From: Alphaproteobacteria bacterium
GTDB taxonomy: Bacteria; Pseudomonadota; Alphaproteobacteria; Thalassobaculales; Thalassobaculaceae
Direction of reading: 5' to 3'
Length of the DNA stretch: 50,065 nt
NCBI GenBank assembly: GCA_024742605.1
Contig: JANSYC010000027.1
Coordinates: forward strand, 1 to 50,065
In this document: positions 26,832 to 35,412 of the stretch, in pieces
Numbering within the stretch: position 1 is the stretch's first letter
Layout of the letters: each line of letters begins with the position of its first letter
Translations under genes and position numbers: made by a program
The notes under the pieces: generated by a model
Database searches by the model: none
What the model was told of the DNA's origin: nothing
The model's input: only the letters and a program-made list of their open reading frames with translations

Positions 26832-27245
26832 ATGATCAAACGTATGGTTCTCTGCCTCACGGTGCTGTTCGTCCTCGCGGCCTGCGAGGAGGAGCCGACG
26901 CGCGACAATGTCGGCCCCACCAATCTGAAGGAAAACATCCCGCCCACCGGAGAGACCTATGCCGGAGAATACTGCAGCCTGATCCGCAACCGCGCGCCGT
27001 TCACGATCACCGGTCGGCTGCAGATGAAAACCCGCGAGCGGGCCAGCTTCCGGGTCGCCAAGGGCCGGACCGAGCGAGTCTGCCTGGAAGGCGAGAGCTA
27101 CGGAGGGGGGGCCCTGTCCTTCACCATCACCAACTTCCTGACCATCCCGCTGTTCCACTGCTACACCAAGACGGACCAGGTGATCGACGTGTTCGCCCGA
27201 CCGTCCGGTGAGGACTCGTGGATCTACAACGTGACCTGCCGGTGA
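26832..27245 (+). CDS. small lipoprotein of unknown function at the end of the transport operon
   Basis: A 137-residue protein with a lipoprotein signal peptide; lipobox LAAC puts the lipidated cysteine at residue 18. The mature part has conserved-looking cysteines in EYCSLIRNR, RVCLEG and FHCYTKTD plus the C-terminal NVTC, compatible with two disulfides in the periplasm. I do not recognise a family. The ATG at 26832 is preferred because the signal peptide starts there. An in-frame ATG at 26787 overlaps the permease stop (ATGA) and would add fifteen polar residues; it may still be where ribosomes enter. It converges on the M20 hydrolase gene with a seven-base gap. Confidence 0.75.
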   Translation: MIKRMVLCLTVLFVLAACEEEPTRDNVGPTNLKENIPPTGETYAGEYCSLIRNRAPFTITGRLQMKTRERASFRVAKGRTERVCLEGESYGGGALSFTITNFLTIPLFHCYTKTDQVIDVFARPSGEDSWIYNVTCR

Positions 27246-27252
27246 GGCCCCG

Positions 27253-28419
27253 TCACCCCAACTGGGTTTCGACCAGCCGGCTCCAATAGCTCACGCCCAG
27301 CGGGATGACCTCGTCGTTGAAGTCGTAACCGGGATTGTGGAGCATGGCGTCGGGGCTGGCGAGACCGTTGCCGATCCAGACATAGCTTCCGGGTTTCTTG
27401 TTCAGCATGTAGGCGAAGTCCTCGCCGCCCATGCTCGGGGTCGGATTGTGGTCGACCTTGTCGGCCCCCACCAGATCCTCAATCACCTTGGCGGCGATTC
27501 CGGTCTCGCGCTCGGCGTTGATGGTCGCCGGATAGCCCCATTTGAACAGCAGTTCGCCCTTGCCGCCATGGGAGGCGGGAATGCCCTCGGCGATCGCCCG
27601 CATGCGCTCCTCGGCGACCTTCATCACATCGTCGGTATAGGTACGAACCGTGCCCTTCAGCTCGACCTTCGGCGGGATCACGTTATAGGCGTCCCCCGCA
27701 TGGATCTGGGTGACGGAGACCACCACCGAGTCCACCGGATGCACGTTCCGGCTGGCGATGCCCTGCAGCGCGCCGACCACCTGGCCCGCGATCACAATCG
27801 GATCGACCGTCTGATTTGGCATGGCAGCATGGCCGCCGCGGCCGTGGACGGTGATGTCGAACGTGGCGGTGCCGGCCATCATCGGCCCGGCCTTCACGGC
27901 GAATTCACCGACCGGCATGCCCGGCCAGTTGTGCATGCCCCAGACGGTCTCGACATCGAATTTCTCGAACAATCCGTCCTGGATCATCACGTCGCCGCCA
28001 CCACCGCCCTCTTCCGCCGGCTGGAAGATGAAATAGACCGTGCCGTCGAAATTCTTCGTCTCGGCCAGATACTTCGCCGCCCCGAGCAGCATGGTGGTGT
28101 GACCGTCATGGCCGCAGGCGTGCATCTTTCCCGGGGTCAGAGACTTGTAGTCGACCTCGTTGATCTCATTGATCGGCAGCGCGTCCATATCGGCCCGCAA
28201 TCCGATCGCCCGGCCGTTGTCCGACCGGCCGACCAGCTTGCCCACAACGCCGGTCCCGGCCAGCCCGCGATGCACCTCGATACCGAGGGATTCCAGCTTT
28301 CCGGCGACGAAATCGCTGGTCCAGTGCTCCTCAAAGCAGAGTTCCGGGTGCTGGTGCAGTTCCCGTCGCCATTCGGTCAGCTCGGCATGGAAATCGGAGA
28401 CGCGGTTGATGATCGGCAT
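27253..28419 (-). CDS. M20D-family amidohydrolase (hippurate hydrolase/IAA-amino acid hydrolase type)
   Basis: A 388-residue zinc/manganese hydrolase of the M20D class, which cleaves N-acyl amino acids such as hippurate. Motifs are GLRADMDALP, HACGHDGHTTMLLGAA (metal-binding Cys and His pair), FQPAEEGGGGG and the C-terminal PSMGGEDFAYML. The dimerisation domain in the middle has GRGGHAAMP. It starts at the ATG at 28419, where homology begins; the open frame upstream to 28509 adds unrelated residues. The enzyme could degrade material imported by the neighbouring Dpp-type system, but the genes are convergent, so this is only a contextual guess. Confidence 0.9.
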   Translation of the reverse strand: MPIINRVSDFHAELTEWRRELHQHPELCFEEHWTSDFVAGKLESLGIEVHRGLAGTGVVGKLVGRSDNGRAIGLRADMDALPINEINEVDYKSLTPGKMHACGHDGHTTMLLGAAKYLAETKNFDGTVYFIFQPAEEGGGGGDVMIQDGLFEKFDVETVWGMHNWPGMPVGEFAVKAGPMMAGTATFDITVHGRGGHAAMPNQTVDPIVIAGQVVGALQGIASRNVHPVDSVVVSVTQIHAGDAYNVIPPKVELKGTVRTYTDDVMKVAEERMRAIAEGIPASHGGKGELLFKWGYPATINAERETGIAAKVIEDLVGADKVDHNPTPSMGGEDFAYMLNKKPGSYVWIGNGLASPDAMLHNPGYDFNDEVIPLGVSYWSRLVETQLG

Positions 28420-28784
28420 GGGGCGGGTCCTAAGGATGTTGAGGACCGAGAGAATGGCGCGAAACCCAGGGCATCTCAAGACATTCAGCGTTTGAGATCC
28501 CGGCACCACTCACCGGCAAGGCACCCGGACCGACGATCTGGCACCCTGGTCATCGGCTCCGGATTGTGGGGCGGACAGGCGTTCGGCGACGATGGAGCGG
28601 ATACGAAGTCCTGCCCCTCGACGCCAACGGGGTGGTCGGCGCGTTGATCACCGAAGCCGCATCAAAGCTCGCCGAGACACAGGAGGCCTTCGAAAGCCTG
28701 TTTCCGAAAAGCCCCCGCTGGTCGAGACATTGATGAGTCCGGTCGGACAGAACCCGCCGCGACGCTACCGGCCAAAGCACGTCC
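28420..28784. other. intergenic region with a possible gene relic
   Basis: This 365-base gap between two leftward hydrolase genes has no complete gene. It contains a plus-strand stretch with protein-like composition ending at 28733 (separate entry). No terminator with a T run was found. Confidence 0.45.
28605..28733 (+). pseudogene. possible C-terminal relic of an unidentified gene
   Basis: The frame ending with TGA at 28731-28733 reads EVLPLDANGVVGALITEA followed by AETQEAFESLFPK, which has the amphipathic look of a real C-terminus. Upstream the same frame turns into arginine-rich shadow sequence, and another frame reads IGSGLWGGQAFGDD, as if a frameshift had occurred near 28600. No start or ribosome binding site is seen. 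I cannot assign a family. Confidence 0.25.
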
Positions 28785-29975
28785 TCACCGCGCCTTCGCG
28801 ACCACCCCGCCCTTGACCACCATGCGGTGGTTCGCGATCTGGGCGGCCATCGTGATGTCGCGGGTCGGGTCGCCGTCGACGATCAGCAGATCGGCGGCCT
28901 TGCCCTCGGCGATCACGCCCTGGTCCTCAAGCCGCATCAGATCGGCGCCGTTGCGGGTCGAGATGATCAGGCTGTCGGTCGGGCTGATCCCGGCCACCTC
29001 GACCATGTACTGCAGCTCAAGCGCGTTCAGCCCGTGCGTGTTGTAGGGCGTGCCCGCGTCGGTCCCCATCGCGATCTTGCCGCCGGCCTGATAGAAGGCC
29101 CGGATCGAGGCGATGTGGATTTCGGTGATCTTCTCGCATTTCTCGACCGCGTAGGCGGGCACCCCGTTGTCCTTGTTGGCGATGATGTTGCGGACCGCCG
29201 CCAGGGTCGGGACCAGATACGTGCCCTGCGCCGTCATCTCCTCGATACACGCGTCGGTCATGAAGATCCCGTGCTCGATCGAATCCACCCCGCCGCGCAC
29301 GGCGTTCAGAATCCCTTCGGAGCCCTGGGCATGGCTGGCGCAGGTCTTGTGGAAGCGGTGACCCTCGTGAATGCCGGCTGCCATCTCCTCGGCGGTGTAG
29401 TGGGCGTCCTCCGGATTGACGCCCGGTGTCATCACGCCGCCGGTCGCCATGATCTTGATCAGGTCGGCACCGGCATGGATCTGCTCGCGCACCGCCTTGA
29501 CCACCTCGTCGACCCCGTCGGCCACCCGGCCGGTGCGGTTGCCGTGGCCGCCGGTCATGCAGATCACCTTGCCGGAGGCCCGGATGGTCGGGCCGAGCTG
29601 ACGGCCCTGATTACAGGCATCCCGTACTGCAAATTCAAGATAGTCCTTGCCGCCGCAATCCCGCAGCCCGGTAATGCCCCCGCGCAGGCTGGCCTGGGCG
29701 AAATCCAGCGCCCGCATCACGATCTGGGCGTCCCGCATGCCGACCATGTTGGCCCAGGGATTCCCCTCGCCGCCGTAGCAGAGATGCACATGGCAATCGA
29801 TCAGCCCCGGCAGCAGCGTGCCGCCGCTGGTATCGACCCGGTCGTCCGCAAACCCATCGAACTCTGGGATCGGCGCTACCCGCGTAATCTTCCCGCCCTC
29901 GACCAGCACGCCGTGGCCCTCTAGCCGCTTGCCGGTGCCGTCGAAAACCAAGCCGCCTGAATAGAGGGTGGCCAT
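28785..29975 (-). CDS. metal-dependent amidohydrolase (imidazolonepropionase/prolidase-like)
   Basis: A 396-residue TIM-barrel hydrolase of the amidohydrolase superfamily. The HxH metal motif is LIDCHVHL (His62, His64). The bridging-lysine segment is GADLIKIMATGG, further metal histidines lie in CASHAQG and SIEHGIF, and the catalytic aspartate is in IAMGTDAGTP. Proteins of this subfamily hydrolyse Xaa-Pro dipeptides, organophosphates or cyclic amides; the substrate cannot be told. No signal peptide is seen. The start at 29975 follows CAGGAG. It lies next to the M20 hydrolase, and together they suggest breakdown of amide-linked compounds. Confidence 0.88.
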   Translation of the reverse strand: MATLYSGGLVFDGTGKRLEGHGVLVEGGKITRVAPIPEFDGFADDRVDTSGGTLLPGLIDCHVHLCYGGEGNPWANMVGMRDAQIVMRALDFAQASLRGGITGLRDCGGKDYLEFAVRDACNQGRQLGPTIRASGKVICMTGGHGNRTGRVADGVDEVVKAVREQIHAGADLIKIMATGGVMTPGVNPEDAHYTAEEMAAGIHEGHRFHKTCASHAQGSEGILNAVRGGVDSIEHGIFMTDACIEEMTAQGTYLVPTLAAVRNIIANKDNGVPAYAVEKCEKITEIHIASIRAFYQAGGKIAMGTDAGTPYNTHGLNALELQYMVEVAGISPTDSLIISTRNGADLMRLEDQGVIAEGKAADLLIVDGDPTRDITMAAQIANHRMVVKGGVVAKAR

Positions 29976-30166
29976 TTGAAACTCCTGAGATCGCGTAACT
30001 GGAAAGGTGAGGTGACGGGATGCTGCCCGCCCGGTATCGGGTTGGCAAGCGCTACACGTATCCGTGAAAGTTTGGGAGCAAAAGATGACTTGGCCCGCTC
30101 TATCCGGACGCCGATATCAGCCATGAGGTCGCCGGTGGGGAGACCCCAAGCACTGGAGGCTAGGGC

Positions 30167-30298
30167 ATGCGACGTTTACTCTTGATCGGGCTGCTCATGA
30201 TCGGCTTGGCCGCCTGTGAGAGCAGCTACACCAACAGCGATGTGCGGAACAAACCGTTCAGCGACAACAACGGCCACCCGAGAGTTGCGGGCCGCTGA
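30167..30298 (+). CDS. tiny lipoprotein (43 residues)
   Basis: A complete short frame from ATG at 30167 to TGA. It begins MRRLLLIGLLMIGLAAC, a textbook lipoprotein signal with lipobox LAAC and Cys17, followed by a 26-residue polar tail rich in Asn and Ser. GGAGGC lies a few bases upstream (30156-30161). It is transcribed away from the amidohydrolase and towards the ribokinase gene. Size and layout recall entericidin-like or similar small envelope lipoproteins, but the sequence does not identify one. Confidence 0.65.
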   Translation: MRRLLLIGLLMIGLAACESSYTNSDVRNKPFSDNNGHPRVAGR

Positions 30299-30311
30299 GG
30301 GAAATCGCGCG

Positions 30312-31202
30312 CTACTGCCTCAGGAACGCGTCGATCTGCTCGGACGTCGGCGCGGTCATCGCCCCATGCTTTATGCAGGTCAGCGCCCCGGAGACCAATG
30401 CCCGGGGCAGCGCCTCCGCAGTCGATGAGCCCTTATCGAGGGCGGCTGCCAGCGCGCCCACGAAGGCATCCCCCGCTCCGACCGTGTCCACCACCGCTAC
30501 GATAGGGGGGGCCGGGTAGGAAGACGGGGTTCCGCCCACCTCCGACACAACAGCCCCCTCCGCCCCCCGCGTGATGATGCAGGTCAGATGGTGGGACCCG
30601 GACAGGCTCCGCGCCATTGCCGAAACGGATTCGCCGTCAGGCGCCAGCATGCGCGCCTCGATCTCGTTCACCACCAGGATATCCACCGCCGCCAGTCCAG
30701 CGTCGGATATCGCTGCCGCCGGAGCCAGATTCAAAATCGTCCGCGCGCCGGCCGCCTTGGCCCGGATCAGCGCGGCCTCGGTTTCGGCAACAGGGATTTC
30801 CATCTGGCACAGCAGCGTGGTTCCAGGCCCCAACATTCGCGCCGGAACGCTGTCGGCGCGGACCGCAAGATTGGCCCCGCTCGCCACCACGATCTGGTTC
30901 TCGCCCGAACCTTCAACCATCACCGCCGCGGTGCCGGTTGGCGCATCCACAACGGACATCTGGGAGGTATCGCAGCCCGCTGCCGCCAGTGCCGCCCGCA
31001 CCACCGGTCCGAACGGATCGTCTCCGACACACCCGACGAAAACGGTCTTTGCCCCGGCCCGCGCCGCAGCATAGGCCTGATTCGCCCCCTTCCCGCCGGG
31101 TCGCATCTCGGTCCGGTCGCACAACACGGTTTCCCCGCGGACCGGCAAGGCCGACACTGTGAAGAACAGATCCATATTGATCGAGCCGAGGACGAGAATC
31201 AT
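30312..31202 (-). CDS. rbsK: ribokinase-type PfkB sugar/nucleoside kinase
   Basis: A 296-residue cytosolic kinase of the PfkB family, phosphorylating ribose to ribose 5-phosphate if it is a true ribokinase. Motifs are GSINMDL at the N-terminus, GGKGANQAYAAAR (36-48, substrate binding), VNEIEA and the catalytic DTVGAGDAFVGAL with Asp245. The ATG at 31202 lies nine bases after the stop of the DppC-like gene, so it is the last gene of the leftward transport operon that begins at 34863. That suggests the imported solute yields a ribose- or nucleoside-like sugar. Deoxyribokinase or another PfkB specificity remains possible. Confidence 0.87.
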   Translation of the reverse strand: MILVLGSINMDLFFTVSALPVRGETVLCDRTEMRPGGKGANQAYAAARAGAKTVFVGCVGDDPFGPVVRAALAAAGCDTSQMSVVDAPTGTAAVMVEGSGENQIVVASGANLAVRADSVPARMLGPGTTLLCQMEIPVAETEAALIRAKAAGARTILNLAPAAAISDAGLAAVDILVVNEIEARMLAPDGESVSAMARSLSGSHHLTCIITRGAEGAVVSEVGGTPSSYPAPPIVAVVDTVGAGDAFVGALAAALDKGSSTAEALPRALVSGALTCIKHGAMTAPTSEQIDAFLRQ

Positions 31203-31211
31203 CCCTCGAGG

Positions 31212-32183
31212 CTAGCGAAGTTTCGGGTTGAGCGCATCCCGCAACCAGTCCCCCAGGAGGTTCACGCTCAACACCAGCAGGATGAGGGCGATGCACGGGA
31301 AGAAGGTGATCCACCATTCGCCGGAAAACAGGAAATTGTTCCCGATCCGGATCAAGGTGCCGAGCGACGGCGTGGTCGGCGGCATACCGACACCGAGAAA
31401 GGACAGGGTTGCCTCGGCGATGATGGCGAGCGCCAGCCCGATCGTCGCGAGCACCAGAACCGGGCCAAGCACATTGGGAAGGATGTGGCGGATCATGATG
31501 AACAGCGGATGCACACCGATCACCTTGGCGGCCTGAACGTACTCCTTACCCTTTTCCACCATGGTGGCGCCCCGGACCACACGGGCGTATTGCGGCCAGT
31601 CGCTCAGCCCGATTGCGAAGATCAGCACAAACAACGATATGGTTTCATGCATGTCGCCGATGAACCCGCCACCGGCCGACCACTCCTTGAGCTTGATCCG
31701 CACCACCCCGTCGATCATCAGGGCCACAAGGATGCCCGGCACCGTGAGCTGCACATCGGCGGCCCGCATGGTGATGGTTTCGACAATACCGCCCAGATAC
31801 CCCGCCAGAATACCGAGGGTGATCCCGATTACCGCCGACAGCATGACCGCCGCGAACCCGACGAGCAGGGAGATCCGGGCCCCATAGATCAGGGTGGACA
31901 GGATATCGCGGCCCTGATCGTCAGTGCCCAGCAGATAGGTCGCCTGGCCGCCCTCGACCCAGGCGGGCGGGGTGAAGGCGTCGGAATAGACGAGGCTGCC
32001 CGGATCGAACGGATTGTGCGGGGAGATCAGGGGCGCCAGCAACGCCGCGAGGAAATACAGCGCGGTGACCGAAGCAGCCACCACGACCACCGGCGAGCGG
32101 GTGAAACTGAACCACAGATCGCTGTCCCGGGCGCGAGCCAGCAGGGAGGGAGCGCGCACATCGATATCCGGTTCGGTCGCCAT
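31212..32183 (-). CDS. DppC-like ABC transporter permease (second system)
   Basis: A 323-residue permease with a polar N-terminus of about 30 residues, then membrane segments and the DppC hallmark YLLGTDDQGRDILSTLIYGARISL. The coupling loop KEYVQAAKVIGVHPLFIMIRHILPN and FLGVGMPPTTPSLGTLI are intact. It starts four bases after the DppB-like stop. The N-terminal extension (IDVRAPSLLARARDSDLW) is common in DppC proteins. Confidence 0.91.
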   Translation of the reverse strand: MATEPDIDVRAPSLLARARDSDLWFSFTRSPVVVVAASVTALYFLAALLAPLISPHNPFDPGSLVYSDAFTPPAWVEGGQATYLLGTDDQGRDILSTLIYGARISLLVGFAAVMLSAVIGITLGILAGYLGGIVETITMRAADVQLTVPGILVALMIDGVVRIKLKEWSAGGGFIGDMHETISLFVLIFAIGLSDWPQYARVVRGATMVEKGKEYVQAAKVIGVHPLFIMIRHILPNVLGPVLVLATIGLALAIIAEATLSFLGVGMPPTTPSLGTLIRIGNNFLFSGEWWITFFPCIALILLVLSVNLLGDWLRDALNPKLR

Positions 32184-32187
32184 GGGG

Positions 32188-33180
32188 TCAGCTCAACCGC
32201 CCGACGGCGGCTCCCGTATCGATCTTGAGACGCGGGTCGACCGCGAAATACAGCAGATCGACCACCAGGTTGATCACCACGAACACAAAGGCGACCATCA
32301 CCAGATAGGCCGCCATGATTGGCACATCGGCGAACTCCACCGCCTTGATGAACAGCAGCCCCATGCCCGGCCAGTTGAAAACGGTCTCGGTGATGATCGA
32401 GAACGCGATCAGCGAGCCGATGTTCAATCCGGCGATCGTGATCACCGGCACCAGAGTGTTGCGGAGCGCGTGGCCGAAGTTGATGGCTTTGTTCGACAAT
32501 CCGCGGGCACGCCCGAACTTGATGTAGTCGGTGCGCATCACCTCCAGCATCTCGGCCCGGACCAGCCGCAGGATCAGCGTGGTCTGAAACAGGCTGAGCG
32601 TGATTGACGGCATGATCAGGGCGAGCCACCCACCGGTTGTCAGAAAGCCGGTCGACCACCATCCGAGATCCACCGTCGGCCCGCGCCCGAAGGAGGGCAG
32701 CAGGCCCCAGGTGACGGAAAACAGGTAGATCATGAAGATTCCGATCACGAAGGTCGGAAGTGACACGCCCACCAGCGAGACCGTCAGCAGCGTGCGCGAG
32801 AACCAGCCGTCGCGGTTGATCCCGCACATCACTCCGAAAGGAATGCCGACGGCGAGCGCCAGCACGGCCGATACCGCCACCAGTTCCAGCGTCGCCGGCA
32901 TGCGCTCCGCGATCAGATCCTCGACCGGGCGCTGCAACTGATAGGACAGGCCGAACTGGCCTTGGACCGCGTTCACCACAAACCGACCGAACTGCACGAT
33001 GAACGGGTCGTTGAGACCGAGCCGCTCTCGCAGCAGCTCCCGATCCTCCTGGCTGGCCTCCTGACCCACCATGTTGTTCACCGGGTCGCCCGCGAAGGTG
33101 AACATGGAGAACGAGACGAACGCCACCACCAGCATCACGATGGCGGCCTGGATCAAGCGTCTGATGACATAGGACAGCAC
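32188..33180 (-). CDS. DppB-like ABC transporter permease (second system)
   Basis: A 330-residue first permease of the same operon. The N-terminal segment MLSYVIRRLIQAAIVML, the periplasmic loop RERLGLNDPFIVQFGRF and the coupling loop TDYIKFGRARGLSNKAINFGHALRN identify it. It follows the binding-protein gene by about 95 bases. Like the operon at 19.6-27.2 kb, this one lacks ATP-binding genes. Confidence 0.91.
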   Translation of the reverse strand: MLSYVIRRLIQAAIVMLVVAFVSFSMFTFAGDPVNNMVGQEASQEDRELLRERLGLNDPFIVQFGRFVVNAVQGQFGLSYQLQRPVEDLIAERMPATLELVAVSAVLALAVGIPFGVMCGINRDGWFSRTLLTVSLVGVSLPTFVIGIFMIYLFSVTWGLLPSFGRGPTVDLGWWSTGFLTTGGWLALIMPSITLSLFQTTLILRLVRAEMLEVMRTDYIKFGRARGLSNKAINFGHALRNTLVPVITIAGLNIGSLIAFSIITETVFNWPGMGLLFIKAVEFADVPIMAAYLVMVAFVFVVINLVVDLLYFAVDPRLKIDTGAAVGRLS

Positions 33181-33276
33181 GCAGCAGACCCTTTCGATGG
33201 GGCGCGTTGGGAGTATGGTACGGCGGGCGGTCCATAGTGAGAGCCGCCCGCCGGAAGTGGGTTGGACCTCAGTCGA

Positions 33277-34863
33277 TTACTTCCACATCGCCATGCGCAG
33301 GGCCGGGCTGTCGTTCGGAACGATCGGCAGCTCCAGATCCGCGTTCAGCCCCCAGGCGATCACCTGATGGTGCAGCGGCAGGTAGACGTTGGAGGCCTTA
33401 AGGATATCCCATGCCTCGGCGATCATCGCATCCCGCTTTGCGGAGTCCGTCTCGACTTCCATCGCGTCGGTCAGCTCGTCCAGACGAGCGTCGGAGAAGT
33501 TGGTGAAGTTCCAGCTTCCGTCGCTCGCCCCCAGGTAGGAGAAGACGTAGTGGCTGTCGAGCGTCGGCACGCCCCAGCCGAGCATGTAGAAATCGCTCTC
33601 CTTGTTCTGCAGAGCCTTGAAATGGATCGACTTCGGCCGCGCGTTCAGGTTGGCCTTGATCCCGATCTGCGCCAGCATGCCGACGGTCGCCTGACAGATC
33701 GCCTCGTCGTTGTTGGAGCGGTTGTTCGGGCAGTCGAGATGGATCTCGAACCCGTCCGGATAGCCCGCCTCAGCCAGCAGCGACCTGGCCGCATCCACGT
33801 CGTAGGGAAGCCGGGCATCGAGGTCCTCGGTGAAACCGTGCACGCCCGGCGAGGTGATGATGCCGGCCGGGAAGGACAGGCCGCGCATGGTCTTGGCCTT
33901 GATCGCCTCGACGTCGATCGCCTTGTACATGGCCTCACGCACCTTCGGGTCCTGGAACGGGTTCTTGCCGGTCACGCTGGAGTTCCGAAGCTGGTCCGCA
34001 CCCACATCCAGGCCGTAGAAAATCGTCCGGATCTGGTTGATCTGCTCGACCTTCAGGTTCGGTTGGGCGTCGATCCGCTTCAGATCCTGCAGCGGCGGAT
34101 CCAGCACGTAGTCGACCTCGCCCGACAGCAGGGCGGCGACCCGGGTGGAGGCATTGGCCACCGGCGTATACGTGACCTCGGTCACATTGGTTTTCGGATC
34201 GGTCACGCCCCAACCCCACCAGCCATCATTGACCTTCAGCTTGGTCTCGATGCCCGGATCCCGCTGGGTCAGAATGAACGGGCCGGTACCGTTGGTATTG
34301 CGCACCGCAAAGGTCTCCTCCTGCGATGCGTAATCCTGCGGTTTCTCGACCCCGTGCTCCCTCGACCACTCCTCATCCATGATGCGGATCGAGGTGATCT
34401 GGTCCGGCAGGATCGGGTTCGGGCCCTTGGTGGTAATCCGAACGGTGAAGTCGTCGACCTTCTTCACCTCTTCGATCGAGTTCACATAATTCTTGAAGTC
34501 CGAGGTCTCGCTCAGCGCCCGGTTGAACGAGAAGACCACGTCGTCTGCGGTGAACGGCTGACCTTCGTGAAAGGTGACGCCCTCGCGCAGCTTGAATTCC
34601 CAAACCGACGGCTCGACCGCCGACCAGCTGGTGGCAAGGCCCGGGATCTTCTTGAGCTCGGCGTCCCGCAGGATCAGCGAGTCATACATTTGGCTGATCA
34701 TGGTGGAGGTCGGGCCCTCGTTCTGCGCGTGCGGGTCCAAAGTCAGCGCGTCGCCCTGACTGGCCCAGCGCAAGGGCTTGGCATCGGCAGAGGTTGCCGT
34801 AAGACCGGCGGTGGCGCTCGCCACGGCCAGCCCGAAGCCAAGCGCATAAGAGGTCATTTTCAT
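33277..34863 (-). CDS. ABC transporter substrate-binding protein, family 5 (second system)
   Basis: A 528-residue periplasmic binding protein of the peptide/solute class. The signal peptide is residues 1-about 28 (ending TSADAKP). It is followed by LRWASQGDALTLDPHAQNE, the family's N-terminal motif, and by FKLREGVTFHEGQPFTADDVVFSF split over residues about 85-110. The ATG at 34863 is chosen for the signal peptide; the open frame reaches back to 34944 without homology. It is first in the operon with two permeases and a ribokinase, so its ligand may be a nucleoside or sugar derivative rather than a peptide; that is inference from the last gene. Confidence 0.88.
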   Translation of the reverse strand: MKMTSYALGFGLAVASATAGLTATSADAKPLRWASQGDALTLDPHAQNEGPTSTMISQMYDSLILRDAELKKIPGLATSWSAVEPSVWEFKLREGVTFHEGQPFTADDVVFSFNRALSETSDFKNYVNSIEEVKKVDDFTVRITTKGPNPILPDQITSIRIMDEEWSREHGVEKPQDYASQEETFAVRNTNGTGPFILTQRDPGIETKLKVNDGWWGWGVTDPKTNVTEVTYTPVANASTRVAALLSGEVDYVLDPPLQDLKRIDAQPNLKVEQINQIRTIFYGLDVGADQLRNSSVTGKNPFQDPKVREAMYKAIDVEAIKAKTMRGLSFPAGIITSPGVHGFTEDLDARLPYDVDAARSLLAEAGYPDGFEIHLDCPNNRSNNDEAICQATVGMLAQIGIKANLNARPKSIHFKALQNKESDFYMLGWGVPTLDSHYVFSYLGASDGSWNFTNFSDARLDELTDAMEVETDSAKRDAMIAEAWDILKASNVYLPLHHQVIAWGLNADLELPIVPNDSPALRMAMWK

Positions 34864-35071
34864 CGTGAAACGTCCCTGTTGTTGCGTTCCTATCGTGTCG
34901 TCGGGGCGGTTTTCCGCCCTTGACGCCGCTAAGTCGGGTCGCATGTCGAGATGCCACCTGTTGATCGAAACTTAACGAAGGTGCATTCACCCGACCAGCC
35001 TGCAATCCTTCCCCGTACCATCCGGGTGTTCACGGTTATGTGAACGGGATTTGAGAGAAGCGAGCGCTAAA

Positions 35072-35404
35072 TCACGCGGACGGAACGGCGCGTCCCTGGT
35101 TCGCGATCAGGTCCCGCAACCGCTCGACAGGATATGCAGCGTCGAGTTCCGTCGCCTTCGCCTCGGCCAAAGCCTGCATCGCGGCCTCGTCCGCGGTATC
35201 GACCTCAACCGGGTCCGAGCGCGTCCATTGTTCGAGATAATCGTCCGCCTGTTCGGCGCCCCCCCGCATGGCGGCGCTGTCGATCGCGGCGATGAATCGT
35301 TTCGGCAACTCGACCTTCGCGCTGGTCCGCTGGCGTCCCCGACCGAGTTCGACGATGACCTGGGCCGGAATGTCCCGCCAGGACACGACAACAAGCTTTG
35401 CCAT
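35072..35404 (-). CDS. virulence-factor-family small protein
   Basis: A 110-residue cytosolic protein matching the short family usually labelled virulence factor in alphaproteobacteria, with MAKLVVVSWRDIPAQVIVE and GRGRQRTSAKVELPKRF at the N-terminus. The label has no experimental meaning here. The start at 35404 lies eight bases after the DUF1638 stop, and the gene is last in a corrinoid/DUF1638 operon. In related bacteria the same trio accompanies methyltetrahydrofolate and methylamine/betaine-type methyltransferase genes, so a role in one-carbon transfer is the best guess. Confidence 0.75.
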   Translation of the reverse strand: MAKLVVVSWRDIPAQVIVELGRGRQRTSAKVELPKRFIAAIDSAAMRGGAEQADDYLEQWTRSDPVEVDTADEAAMQALAEAKATELDAAYPVERLRDLIANQGRAVPSA

Positions 35405-35412
35405 CTTCCCGC

